From IMG/VR virus record IMGVR_UViG_3300045135_001872, positions 1-26,390 of that record: 26,390 bases of DNA; one strand, given 5' to 3'. Below, in pieces: positions 6,422 through 13,753 of this stretch; the stretch's first letter is position 1, and the number at the start of each line of letters is the position of its first letter. A program made the position numbers and the translations under genes. The stretch comes from a virus. Under the pieces are notes generated by a model. It had not been told where the DNA came from, ran no database searches, and worked only from the letters and a program-made list of their open reading frames with translations.

Positions 6422-7045
6422 GTTGTTGGAAACTCCTGGTCTATACCTTCGTTAGAGGTTAGTAAGCCTGCATTTGATCAATTAGGTTTAACTAATCGTT
6501 GGGAACATCATGGAATAACACTAGATGCACAAGCAGAATACATTATTGACAATGATTTGACAAGCAATTTCAAAGTTATTTGGTTAATAGGACATCATCA
6601 CCGAGTCGATCCTAGAGCAGACGGAAATTATTTACTTCCATATGCGTGGCGCGAAGATGATATTTGGAGTGATCACTTAAAAACACTCTGGTTTAGGAAA
6701 ATTACTCGTATGGAGTGGTATAAGCGAAGTGCAGCACTTGCAATTAAGGCTGTTCTAGATTCTTCTACTAATAATAATTTATTACTTATACCCATTTATA
6801 GACCAAATACTTTAGAACATAATTGGTTTGAAAATCATCCATCTGTTTGGTTACACTATCTAAGAGATTATGTTAGAGAACATCCAGACGGTAGAGGACA
6901 TATGAATCAACGAGGGCATGATATTTTTGCTCCGTTATTGCAGGAAGAAGTATGGAGAAGATGGCAGATTTCATTGATCCTGAATGGAGAGACTGCATCG
7001 AGATTGGATTTAACCGCAAGATCGCAGACACCTCTAAAAGGATAG
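6410..7045 (+). CDS. SGNH-like protein with GNS in place of GDS
   Basis: Encodes 211 aa. The N-terminus IIVVGNSWSIPS aligns with SGNH block I, but Asp is replaced by Asn (GNS). A later GRGHMNQRGHDIFAPLL supplies a His-containing block like the end of SGNH domains. WLIGHHHRVDPR near residue 60 could be the block III region. Activity is uncertain given the change in block I. No good ribosome binding site precedes the ATG. The C-terminal 28 codons overlap the next gene and show no domain features. It heads a chain of overlapping plus-strand genes that runs to 10587. Confidence 0.55.
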   Translation: MSIIVVGNSWSIPSLEVSKPAFDQLGLTNRWEHHGITLDAQAEYIIDNDLTSNFKVIWLIGHHHRVDPRADGNYLLPYAWREDDIWSDHLKTLWFRKITRMEWYKRSAALAIKAVLDSSTNNNLLLIPIYRPNTLEHNWFENHPSVWLHYLRDYVREHPDGRGHMNQRGHDIFAPLLQEEVWRRWQISLILNGETASRLDLTARSQTPLKG

Positions 7046-7533
7046 TAAAATACTGTGAAGAACATGTAACTAGATACGGTCATCAGTGGAGATGTGATTT
7101 TGCAGGTAAGGTAGCCATATTACTAAAACCAGGCGAAGGCTATGAATGGCACTTTGATAATCTTGATTTTACTAACGGTGAATTAAGCGAAGCAAGAAAT
7201 AATAGATACTGGACACATATCATATACTTAACTACAGGTCAGCCTTTTGAAATTGGTTCTTGGAATCCAGACTCTAATAGAGTTTTAGAAACAGACTTCT
7301 CTGCGCCTGAACCTAAAAAGATACTGGCTAGAATATACCCTGAACCTGGTAAGAGCATGATGTTTCCTTGTTTTATGGTTCATAGAATTAAACCAGTAGT
7401 AGACAACCGTAGATGGGCTTTTGTAGATTTTGTTTCTAGTCCTAACTATATGGGAAAAACAAAAGAAGATTTAACTAATATATTTAATAGGTACTTTGAT
7501 GAAGATACTAGGAGTAAGCTCTTATCATCATGA
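6961..7533 (+). CDS. 2-oxoglutarate/Fe(II)-dependent oxygenase, prolyl-4-hydroxylase-like
   Basis: Encodes 190 aa. The iron triad is visible: H64-x-D66 in YEWHFDNLDF and H141 in CFMVHRIKPV, followed by Arg150/151 as the likely 2-oxoglutarate carboxylate contact in DNRRWAFVDF. This is the double-stranded beta-helix signature; such enzymes hydroxylate proteins or small molecules. I chose the ATG at 6961 because GGAG sits 3-6 nt upstream; an in-frame ATG at 6952 lacks this. It overlaps the SGNH-like gene before it and the carbamoyltransferase after it by 35 nt, so they are likely co-translated. Substrate unknown. Confidence 0.82.
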   Translation: MADFIDPEWRDCIEIGFNRKIADTSKRIVKYCEEHVTRYGHQWRCDFAGKVAILLKPGEGYEWHFDNLDFTNGELSEARNNRYWTHIIYLTTGQPFEIGSWNPDSNRVLETDFSAPEPKKILARIYPEPGKSMMFPCFMVHRIKPVVDNRRWAFVDFVSSPNYMGKTKEDLTNIFNRYFDEDTRSKLLSS

Positions 7534-8857
7534 CAGCGCTGCTGTCTCTCTAAAAAATGGTTTTATTGAGGGTGCGTCTCATGAAGAGAGGTTCTCTCGC
7601 GTAAAATTTGATAATAGATTTCCAAAAAATACTGTCGAGTGGTTAAGAGATACGTATGACGACTGGGAGTTTGCTGCTTTTTACGAAAAAGAAACCTACT
7701 CACAATTCAAATCTGACATCCGCAAATATACAACTGCAAAACCTGTACTTGTTGACCACCATGAATCACATGCTATGAGTTCAATTATTTTGACTGATTG
7801 GACTGAATGCGCTATAATGGTTGTAGATACTGTAGGTGGTAAGTTTTCAACATCATTAGGAGCGTATAGAAATGGCAAAATTGAATGGATCAAAAGGTTT
7901 CGTTATCCAAACTCTCTTGGTTTATTTTACTCTAGTGCTACTCGTCTCTTGGGATTTGAACCTCTGGTAGATGAATGCAAGATTATGAGTGCTGCTGCTT
8001 ATGGAGAACCTAAGTGGGAATCACTTATTAAAGATAAGATTTTACACTATGAAGACGGAGACTATCAACTTTTACATAACCTTATGCGTGGAGTTGGAGC
8101 AGGTGCTCTAGATTGGGATATAGCAGCATCAGTACAAAGAACTATTGAAAATATTTTAGTAAACTTAGCTGATTGGCTATATCGAGAAACTGGTTACGAT
8201 AAACTTGCTTATGCGGGTGGCGTTGCATTAAACTGTGTGGCTAATTCTAAAATTGCTAGATATTGCGCATATAACCAAATCGCTATACAACCTGCAGCAG
8301 GAGATGCTGGGTGTGCGCTAGGTGCAGCAGCTTTGATTTCAAGACCTCTGATGCAAACGCCTTTTTTAGGCTATGAATCGACAAACTATGTATCTGCGGA
8401 AGAGGCTGCTCGTAGAATAATTGACGGAGAGATCGTAGCCGTAATTCAAGGGCGTGCTGAGTTTGGACCAAGGGCGTTAGGTAATAGAAGTTGGCTTTGT
8501 ACTCCTACTCAAGCTAATATTGATAAATTGAATGAAATGAAGAAACGCGGTAAAGATTCTTGGCGTCCTTATGCACCGATTGTTCAAAAAGAAGAGGCTG
8601 ATAGGTTTTTTCACTTACATCATCCAAACGAACACATGATGTTTACTGCCGATATTATTGATGGCAATTTCAAAACCCATGACAGTTCAGCCAGAGTTCA
8701 GTTAGTAACTGGTACTAGTAACGCATATTTATGGAAAGTTTTAGAGTATACAAGACAATACGGTTGGCCTGTTCTAATCAATACTAGCTTAAATGCTAGA
8801 GGAAAACCAATAGTCAATTCTCTACAGGATATGAATGAAATACAACTATATAACTGA
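7499..8857 (+). CDS. NodU/CmcH-family O-carbamoyltransferase
   Basis: Encodes 452 aa. The N-terminal Kae1-like domain starts with ILGVSSYHHDSAAVSL and contains the metal-binding HxxxH in DHHESHA (residues 86-92) and a downstream Asp in VVDTVGG (about 110). The C-terminal YrdC-like domain has the carbamoyl-phosphate-binding signature GRAEFGPRALGNRSW and ends near INTSLNARGKPIV. Family members transfer carbamoyl groups to hydroxyls of antibiotics, Nod factors or sugars. Typical length is 500-600 aa; this one is shorter mainly in internal segments and lacks about 20 residues after the final motif. Core motifs are all present, so I treat it as functional. Flanked by two 2OG oxygenases, which suggests a tailoring pathway. 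Confidence 0.88.
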   Translation: MKILGVSSYHHDSAAVSLKNGFIEGASHEERFSRVKFDNRFPKNTVEWLRDTYDDWEFAAFYEKETYSQFKSDIRKYTTAKPVLVDHHESHAMSSIILTDWTECAIMVVDTVGGKFSTSLGAYRNGKIEWIKRFRYPNSLGLFYSSATRLLGFEPLVDECKIMSAAAYGEPKWESLIKDKILHYEDGDYQLLHNLMRGVGAGALDWDIAASVQRTIENILVNLADWLYRETGYDKLAYAGGVALNCVANSKIARYCAYNQIAIQPAAGDAGCALGAAALISRPLMQTPFLGYESTNYVSAEEAARRIIDGEIVAVIQGRAEFGPRALGNRSWLCTPTQANIDKLNEMKKRGKDSWRPYAPIVQKEEADRFFHLHHPNEHMMFTADIIDGNFKTHDSSARVQLVTGTSNAYLWKVLEYTRQYGWPVLINTSLNARGKPIVNSLQDMNEIQLYN

Positions 8858-9524
8858 CGTTAAAACCGATACTTTACCGTCTGGTAGAACCTATCACACT
8901 CCTGATGGATCATACCCATCAATTACAACTGTACTTGGAAAAACAGCTGATAATACATGGTTACAAAAATGGAAAGAACGAGTAGGAGAAGAAGAGGCCG
9001 CACGGGTTTCCAAAGAAGCGACAGATCGAGGCACTTTAGTTCACGAATTTGCAGAGCGTCATTTCAACGGAGAAGACGTATGGGACGAATTAAAAGAGCA
9101 GAGATTAGATGTCAGACAGATGAGTCGAGATCTGATAAGAGCGACTGAGCGTGGTGTAGAGGAGATATGGGGTCAAGAGCAAGTGCTATGGTCTAATAAA
9201 TACCGTTATGCTGGAAGAACTGACATGGTTGGTATTTGGAAAGGTAAACCTACTATAATTGATTTTAAAACATCAAAAAAGAAAAAGAATCAAAAACAAA
9301 TAACTGATTACTATATACAAGGTTGTGCATATGCAGTGGCACATAATGAAATGTATGGCACAGGAATCCAAGATGTAGCCATCATCATGACTATTGATGG
9401 TGACGACCCTATGATTTTTGAAAAATCTGCTATACCATTTTTACCTTTGTTGAAGAATAGGAGACAGCAATTTGACTTGTTGCAAAGAAATACCGATTCC
9501 AACTCTAAAAATATCCCCTTCTGA
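8835..9524 (+). CDS. PD-(D/E)XK superfamily nuclease, RecB/Cas4-like
   Basis: Encodes 229 aa. Motifs occur in RecB-nuclease order: His70 in RGTLVHEFAE, Glu115 in GQEQVLWS, Asp130 in AGRTDMVG, D143-x-K145 in TIIDFKTSKK, and the trailing Gln/Tyr block QITDYYIQGCAYA. These form the metal site of an exonuclease or single-strand nuclease. Homologues are frequent in marine phages, probably for host DNA degradation or recombination. It overlaps the carbamoyltransferase by 23 nt and the following oxygenase by 53 nt. There are no Cys clusters, so it is not a full Cas4/AddB-type Fe-S nuclease. Confidence 0.82.
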   Translation: MKYNYITDVKTDTLPSGRTYHTPDGSYPSITTVLGKTADNTWLQKWKERVGEEEAARVSKEATDRGTLVHEFAERHFNGEDVWDELKEQRLDVRQMSRDLIRATERGVEEIWGQEQVLWSNKYRYAGRTDMVGIWKGKPTIIDFKTSKKKKNQKQITDYYIQGCAYAVAHNEMYGTGIQDVAIIMTIDGDDPMIFEKSAIPFLPLLKNRRQQFDLLQRNTDSNSKNIPF

Positions 9525-9972
9525 GTTAAAAAGACTTGAATTCTTTTACAGAAACGCGAAACGAAAAGTTTTTGTTAATAGATACAATCTTCAAAATTGG
9601 TTTTCACTTTCTTTTGTTAACAATGAAATTGAGAGCAATATTATTGAAAACTTTCCCTCTATTAAAAAATGGTGTAGTGATATTAAAAAGTCTGAGTTTA
9701 AAGGCATTAAAAGCTCTTATTTATCTGTACTAGAACCTAAATCAAGTATTCCGTGGCATAAAGATTTAAGCACTGATAAATTTTGTGCCGCATTTTTAAC
9801 ATCAGTCAAAACAGACAAGTCATTTATTGAATTCAAAAATGATAAAAAATATACATACAAGACTGGACACAGTTATGTGATAAGAAGTGCTATAGAGCAT
9901 AGAATCCTCAATCTCTCTGATGAGACTAGATATACTCTTTGCACAGTAGCTTTGGAGAACCCTTATGTTTAA
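9472..9972 (+). CDS. Aspartyl/asparaginyl beta-hydroxylase-like 2OG oxygenase (TTG start)
   Basis: Encodes 166 aa. H96-x-D98 in SSIPWHKDLS, a distal His143 in SAIEHRILNLSDE and Arg153 form the Fe(II)/2-oxoglutarate site; the 'IPWHKD...EHRxxNxSDExRYT' layout is that of AspH-type hydroxylases. The start is TTG at 9472, supported by AGGAGA 7 nt upstream and by the absence of a suitable ATG before conserved sequence. It begins within the nuclease gene (53-nt overlap). This is the second 2OG enzyme within 3 kb. Substrate unknown: a protein side chain or a small molecule. Confidence 0.75.
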   Translation: MTCCKEIPIPTLKISPSELKRLEFFYRNAKRKVFVNRYNLQNWFSLSFVNNEIESNIIENFPSIKKWCSDIKKSEFKGIKSSYLSVLEPKSSIPWHKDLSTDKFCAAFLTSVKTDKSFIEFKNDKKYTYKTGHSYVIRSAIEHRILNLSDETRYTLCTVALENPYV

Positions 9973-10096
9973 ATGGTTAATTGAAAAATATCAGGAATGG
10001 CAGTTTGAGCGCGCCTTTCAAAAACGTAAAAAAGAGATTATGAAGGTTGATCCTTTCATTTATGAGATACCTAAAACAGATGACGAGAAGAATTAA
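9965..10096 (+). CDS. Small basic phage protein with DPFIYE motif
   Basis: Encodes 43 aa: MFKWLIEKYQEWQFERAF, then a Lys-rich stretch, then KVDPFIYEIP. Very similar small proteins ('MFKWLxxKYxEWxFxRxFxKR...DPFIY') occur in T4-like cyanophages as conserved hypotheticals (recalled, not searched). It overlaps the previous stop by 8 nt and the next gene by 17 nt. Function unknown. Confidence 0.6.
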   Translation: MFKWLIEKYQEWQFERAFQKRKKEIMKVDPFIYEIPKTDDEKN

Positions 10097-10268
10097 GAAA
10101 CCACTCAAGGATTTTTTTGACAAACAATCATTGACCGATGCTGAAAAAGAGTTTATACTTGGATGTATAAATGCACAGAATAAATACCCACAGCTCACTC
10201 ATCGTCAGTGGCAGATTGTGTGTGATATAGAAAAGAGATATAAAAATGTCAAAATATCCAGGAGTTAA
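10080..10268 (+). CDS. Small hypothetical protein
   Basis: Encodes 62 aa, basic and helical (MTRRIKKPLKDFFDKQSLTD, then AEKEFILGCINAQ). I chose the ATG at 10080, inside the end of the preceding gene, over a start at 10047 that would double the overlap. The HRQWQIVCDIEKRY segment could be a helix-turn-helix, but no family is recognised. Confidence 0.55.
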   Translation: MTRRIKKPLKDFFDKQSLTDAEKEFILGCINAQNKYPQLTHRQWQIVCDIEKRYKNVKISRS

Positions 10269-10587
10269 AAGATTACCTAGTGGTAAAATTCAATACAGAG
10301 GAACAACATTTGATGGATTCAACAAAGCAAAGCGATCAAACAGAGCAGGTAAAAAAGGAATGGTCTTGGCAAAAGAAGGAGATAGAATTAAACTCATTCA
10401 TTTTGGAGACTCTTCAATGGGGCATAACTACTCTCCAGCGGCACGAAAATCTTTTAAGGCACGCCACGCCCGCAACATCGCGAAAGGAAAAATGTCAGCA
10501 GCTTACTGGGCTAATAAAGTCTATTGGGCTGGACCTTCAGGATCTAAAAAATCGCCTCCAAAAGGTCAGAAACACAGGAAAGGTTAA
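10246..10587 (+). CDS. Conserved small basic viral protein (GDSSMGHNYSPAARKSFKAR type)
   Basis: Encodes 113 aa, strongly basic. The central part, KLIHFGDSSMGHNYSPAA then RKSFKARHARNIAKGKMSA then YWANKVYWAG, matches a short conserved module I associate with aquatic phages and some large eukaryotic viruses ('FGDSxMxxxxxxPxRRKSFRARHxC...KxxAxYWAxKxW'). The role is unknown; a nucleic-acid-binding virion or packaging protein is plausible from its charge. The C-terminus is Lys/Gly/Pro-rich. It overlaps the preceding gene by 23 nt, and aprB starts 4 nt after it. Confidence 0.65.
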   Translation: MSKYPGVKRLPSGKIQYRGTTFDGFNKAKRSNRAGKKGMVLAKEGDRIKLIHFGDSSMGHNYSPAARKSFKARHARNIAKGKMSAAYWANKVYWAGPSGSKKSPPKGQKHRKG

Positions 10588-10590
10588 TTA

Positions 10591-11070
10591 ATGCCTACAT
10601 TTGTATATATGACAGCTTGTGATGGATGTGGACACTGTGTGGATATCTGCCCCTCAGATATTATGCATATTGATCCAGTAACAAGACGAGCAGTAAACAT
10701 TGAACCTAATTTTTGTTGGGAGTGTTATAGCTGTGTAAAAGCCTGTCCACAAAATGCTATCGATGATAGAGGATACTCAGATTTTGCGCCGATGGGTCAC
10801 AAGGTCAGAGTATTACGAGAACCAGAAAAAGGTTTTATTAGTTGGCGACTTAAGTTTAGAGATGGCAGAGAGAAAAACTTTGTTAGTCCTATTCGTACAA
10901 CACCTTGGGGCAGTATACAAGGGCCTGCTGAATATGAGTTACCACCAGAAGGCATGGTTGAAAGTCAAAAACTAGCACACGAGCCAGAGCATCTTAAAGC
11001 AGGTGATTTACGTACTATTACAAAAGACAAGTTTATAAAATATGAGTTGGAGGAACAACATGCCGCCTAG
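10591..11070 (+). CDS. aprB: Adenylylsulfate (APS) reductase beta subunit homologue, 2x[4Fe-4S]
   Basis: Encodes 159 aa. Two four-Cys motifs are complete: C10, C13, C16, C20-P and C42, C45, C48, C52-P. The second has the AprB signature CWECYSCVKACPQ, including the Trp that lies on the electron path in AprB. After the ferredoxin part come the AprB-specific beta segment (ISWRLKFRDGREKNF) and PIRTTPWGS, then a C-terminal tail like the one that wraps around AprA. AprB passes electrons to or from the FAD subunit AprA in APS/sulfite interconversion, in the cytoplasm. No aprA is in this window; the next gene, overlapping by 11 nt, is a Rieske-oxygenase homologue. It may serve host AprA or be an electron donor for that neighbour. 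Confidence 0.85.
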   Translation: MPTFVYMTACDGCGHCVDICPSDIMHIDPVTRRAVNIEPNFCWECYSCVKACPQNAIDDRGYSDFAPMGHKVRVLREPEKGFISWRLKFRDGREKNFVSPIRTTPWGSIQGPAEYELPPEGMVESQKLAHEPEHLKAGDLRTITKDKFIKYELEEQHAA

Positions 11071-12151
11071 AAATCATAAAAATTGGTTGAAACAACCAAA
11101 GGTAGAATATATTAGTAGTGAGATTTACTCATCTTATGAACTTTTTGAACAAGAACAAGAAATGATCTTTTCTAAAGTTTGGGTTCCTATGTGTCATATT
11201 AGTGAGATGAGAAACAAAGGTGACTATCGAACTATTCAAATTGCAGGTAAACGAGTCATTGCAATCAATATTGATGGCGAAAATGTTCAAGCATATTACA
11301 ATACCAACGATATTGACTTTCGTAAACCGGCAGGAACTATTTCATATGATGGTTGGGCGACTACTGAAAACCCACTACACTGTGAAGTAAAATATGGACA
11401 GATGGTTTGGGTAACACTGAATCCAGATCCTATGCCACTTGATACATGGCTAGGCGGTGCATTTGATTGTATTATTGATGCAATTGATACTGAAGAACTA
11501 GAGGTATTCCATTATCATAGAGCAATCATAGATACTAATTATAAACTGTGGCATGATACAAATAGCGAATTTTATCATGATTTTATGCACTACTTCAACC
11601 GTGTGTCAGGATTTAATGATGAATACTTTGCTAGAAAGAATATACCTTTTGATAATGGTCATGTTAATGTTAGCAGTTTTACTGTTAATTATGAAGAATA
11701 TGATGGCTTTGAGGATAGGGGAGAATTATCGTTCCCCAACCTACCACCAAACCAGTGGTACATGGTTGACCTCTTCCCAGGGTATAACTTCAATCTTCGT
11801 GGCAGTGCCTATAGATCCGACATTGTAACTCCTATTGGTCCAAACAAGGTTCTAATTGAATTTCGTGGTTATGGATTGAAAAAGGATACACCAGAAGAAA
11901 GAGCAAGTCGAATTAAAGCACATAACACAATCTGGGGTCCGTTTGGTCGCAATCTACATGAAGATCTAATCGGTGTTGCAGGTCAAGGAACTACTATGAG
12001 AGAAGGCACAGAACGCCGTAATATTCTACACGGTAGGCATGAAAACAGTACTATACATGACGAAGTAGGAATGAGACATTACTACGCTGAGTGGGGTAAG
12101 TTCATGGAAATGAGTCCTTCAAACCCAGTTTATGAAATGGCAGCAGAATGA
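11060..12151 (+). CDS. Rieske-type ring-hydroxylating oxygenase alpha-subunit homologue with a ligand-less Rieske domain
   Basis: Encodes 363 aa. I chose the ATG at 11060: GGAGG lies 6 nt upstream. The N-terminal part follows a Rieske oxygenase (VWVPMCHISEMRNKGDYRT), but where C-x-H and C-x2-H should bind [2Fe-2S] it reads NTNDID (81-86) and ISYDGW (94-99). The four ligand positions become Asn83, Ile85, Ile94 and Asp97, and the interval is about 8 residues short. The catalytic domain keeps the N-W-K-L...E-x2-H spacing (Asn160, Glu170, His173), a second His177 (one residue closer than usual) and an EDLIGVAGQ block that should hold the third iron ligand. So an oxygenase fold with an iron site but no Rieske cluster. 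Coupled to aprB upstream. Confidence 0.8.
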   Translation: MPPRNHKNWLKQPKVEYISSEIYSSYELFEQEQEMIFSKVWVPMCHISEMRNKGDYRTIQIAGKRVIAINIDGENVQAYYNTNDIDFRKPAGTISYDGWATTENPLHCEVKYGQMVWVTLNPDPMPLDTWLGGAFDCIIDAIDTEELEVFHYHRAIIDTNYKLWHDTNSEFYHDFMHYFNRVSGFNDEYFARKNIPFDNGHVNVSSFTVNYEEYDGFEDRGELSFPNLPPNQWYMVDLFPGYNFNLRGSAYRSDIVTPIGPNKVLIEFRGYGLKKDTPEERASRIKAHNTIWGPFGRNLHEDLIGVAGQGTTMREGTERRNILHGRHENSTIHDEVGMRHYYAEWGKFMEMSPSNPVYEMAAE

Positions 12152-12369
12152 AACGCGGAACTAAATCAACTCGTGAATATATAAAAGCACGTATCCCACA
12201 ATTGATGGATGATATGAACAAAGCAACTGATCCTTATGATAAACAGTGGTATAATCGTATTATTCAAGAACTTACTTGGGCATACGAAATGCAATCAGAC
12301 AATAAAACCAATTGTTACATGGAAGAAACTCATGTAGGTGCGATTGGTGGAAAAGAGATTTGGAGTTAA
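12148..12369 (+). CDS. Small hypothetical protein
   Basis: Encodes 73 aa, soluble and mostly helical (STREYIKARIPQLMDDMNKA; WYNRIIQELTWAYEMQ), ending in GAIGGKEIWS. It starts with an ATGA overlap with the oxygenase gene, so it is co-translated with it and could be an accessory factor. No family recognised. Confidence 0.6.
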   Translation: MKRGTKSTREYIKARIPQLMDDMNKATDPYDKQWYNRIIQELTWAYEMQSDNKTNCYMEETHVGAIGGKEIWS

Positions 12370-12370
12370 G

Positions 12371-12514
12371 ATGGATAAGTGTACTTGCGAAAAGTGTGGG
12401 TGTGATTGTCACTGCAACTGGGATTCTTGCAACTGCGGTTGTGACGTATGTGATTGCGGAACTACTAAGTCTGAGAAAGACATTCCTTCAACATTTGTAA
12501 ATCCTAATACTTAA
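12371..12514 (+). CDS. Cys-rich metallothionein-like peptide
   Basis: Encodes 47 aa with 11 cysteines between residues 4 and 29, almost all in C-x-C or C-x2-C pairs (DKCTCEKCGCDCHCNWDSCN, then CGCDVCDCG), followed by a Cys-free tail of 18 residues. GGAG lies 5 nt before the ATG and it fits exactly between its neighbours with 1-nt gaps, which argues for a real gene. Such Cys density implies binding of several metal ions or a metal cluster. It is not obviously a known metallothionein family. Its position after the Fe-S and iron-oxygenase genes suggests metal storage or delivery (inference). Confidence 0.65.
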   Translation: MDKCTCEKCGCDCHCNWDSCNCGCDVCDCGTTKSEKDIPSTFVNPNT

Positions 12515-12515
12515 A

Positions 12516-13241
12516 ATGCCCACTAATAAAACAGTCAAATTTCACTTGATCAAAGCATTTCCTGATCAAATCACTTTGCCTCCTCTAGCATCCAAAAAAC
12601 TTATGCCGCAGTGGTTTAAGAACATACCACAATTTGTAAAGCATAATGATGATGAGATACAATCTGTAAAAAAATGTATTCCTTTTCTAGATGCTATGAC
12701 AGCTGGATGGACACTATTGACACATGTTGATGTCATAATTGAACAAAAAGAAGATGGTGAAGTTACCTTACCATACATAGATGATAAACATAAAGAACTA
12801 ATTAATATTCATAAACCTATTGAAGTTCATCCTTCTGCTCAAGTAAAAGGATCAGCTTTTGAGAATATGACTATTTTAAAGTATATGAGTCCTTGGATTA
12901 TTGAAACTCCTAAAGATTATTCCATGTTATTTTTGCCTTTGATTAATCAACTTGAGAGTCCTGTAATTCCATTGGTTGGTTTGGTAGATTCGGATGAGTA
13001 CACAAACGTAATCAATTTTCCGTTTATACATGTAGAGCTACAACGTGGCGGTAAAGTGTTCATGCCTGCTGGAACTCCTATATGTCAGATGATTCCTGTT
13101 AAGCGGGACAATTGGTCATCAAAAATAACTGTGCTAGACAAACAAGAATTAAAAAAAGCTAAAAAGCAAAGAGAAGTAATGAGCGAAGATAGAACTGATT
13201 ACTATGCTCGTAAACTACATAAAAGGAAAGGATTTAACTAA
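12516..13241 (+). CDS. DUF6065-like phage protein
   Basis: Encodes 241 aa. The stretch KKCIPFLDAMTAGWTLLT, later HPSAQVKGSAFENMTILKY then SPWIIETPKDYSMLFL, and the terminal MPAGTPICQMIPVKRD fit a family of marine-phage proteins I know as DUF6065-like (by eye). The fold looks all-beta (cupin-like or jelly-roll); no metal triad is obvious. The C-terminus is a Lys/Arg-rich helix. One-base overlap with the endolysin gene that follows. Function unknown. Confidence 0.6.
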   Translation: MPTNKTVKFHLIKAFPDQITLPPLASKKLMPQWFKNIPQFVKHNDDEIQSVKKCIPFLDAMTAGWTLLTHVDVIIEQKEDGEVTLPYIDDKHKELINIHKPIEVHPSAQVKGSAFENMTILKYMSPWIIETPKDYSMLFLPLINQLESPVIPLVGLVDSDEYTNVINFPFIHVELQRGGKVFMPAGTPICQMIPVKRDNWSSKITVLDKQELKKAKKQREVMSEDRTDYYARKLHKRKGFN

Positions 13242-13684
13242 TGAATCTACAAGAATTACGAATAGAACTTGAACGAGATGAGGGAGTCAAATATGAGATC
13301 TACCTTGATCATCTAGGATTACCAACTTTCGGTATTGGACATTTGATTAGAACAGATGATCCTGAATATGGTCAGCCTGTAGGAACACCGGTCACTGAAG
13401 AACGGGTTGAAGCCGCTTTTCAAGCTGATATGGAAATCGTTATAAAAGACTGCCATAATCTTTATGATGACTTTGAAGAACTACCAGAAACCGCAAAACG
13501 TGTTATAGCTAACATGTGTTTTAATCTTGGATACCCACGCCTATCAAAATTTAAAGGAATGAAACGTGGAGTTGATGCTCGTGATTGGAATGCAGCAGCT
13601 GACGAGATGGTAGACTCACGCTGGTATCGTCAGGTAACAAAACGTGCGGATCGTTTGGTTGAACGCATGAGAGGTTTATCCTAG
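13241..13684 (+). CDS. GH24 endolysin, T4 lysozyme-like
   Basis: Encodes 147 aa, near T4 lysozyme's 164. The catalytic triad is visible: Glu14 in LERDEGVKYEIY, Asp23 in YLDHLG, and Thr29 in LPTFGIGHL. Later NMCFNLGYPRLSKFKGM and SRWYRQVTKRADRLVERM match the C-terminal lobe. It hydrolyses peptidoglycan between MurNAc and GlcNAc at lysis. There is no signal peptide, so it needs a holin for release. AGGAAAGG lies upstream. It ends an operon; a promoter and hairpin follow. The spanins lie 2 kb downstream. Confidence 0.9.
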   Translation: MNLQELRIELERDEGVKYEIYLDHLGLPTFGIGHLIRTDDPEYGQPVGTPVTEERVEAAFQADMEIVIKDCHNLYDDFEELPETAKRVIANMCFNLGYPRLSKFKGMKRGVDARDWNAAADEMVDSRWYRQVTKRADRLVERMRGLS

Positions 13685-13713
13685 TAAAAAAAGCAAACAA
13701 AATTAAAATAAGT

Positions 13714-13742
13714 TTGCACACTTACTAATTTTTTACTATAAT
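13714..13742 (+). promoter_or_regulatory. Strong sigma70-type promoter for the synthetase-tRNA cassette
   Basis: TTGCAC (13714-13719), exactly 17 nt, then a perfect TATAAT (13737-13742). Transcription would begin near 13749, about 55 nt before the synthetase ATG. Confidence 0.75.
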
Positions 13743-13753
13743 TTATTAATTTG

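Noticed and set aside
7499-8857. Carbamoyltransferase as a pseudogene
   Set aside because: It is shorter than usual, but metal-binding, carbamoyl-binding and C-terminal motifs are all present without internal stops.
8835-9524. Cas4 nuclease of a CRISPR system
   Set aside because: No Fe-S cysteine cluster and no CRISPR array or other cas gene nearby; RecB-type phage nuclease fits better.
12312-12500. 62-aa frame with hydrophobic stretch
   Set aside because: It is another frame of the Cys-rich gene and its neighbour; the 12371-12514 frame has the ribosome binding site and exact gene spacing.
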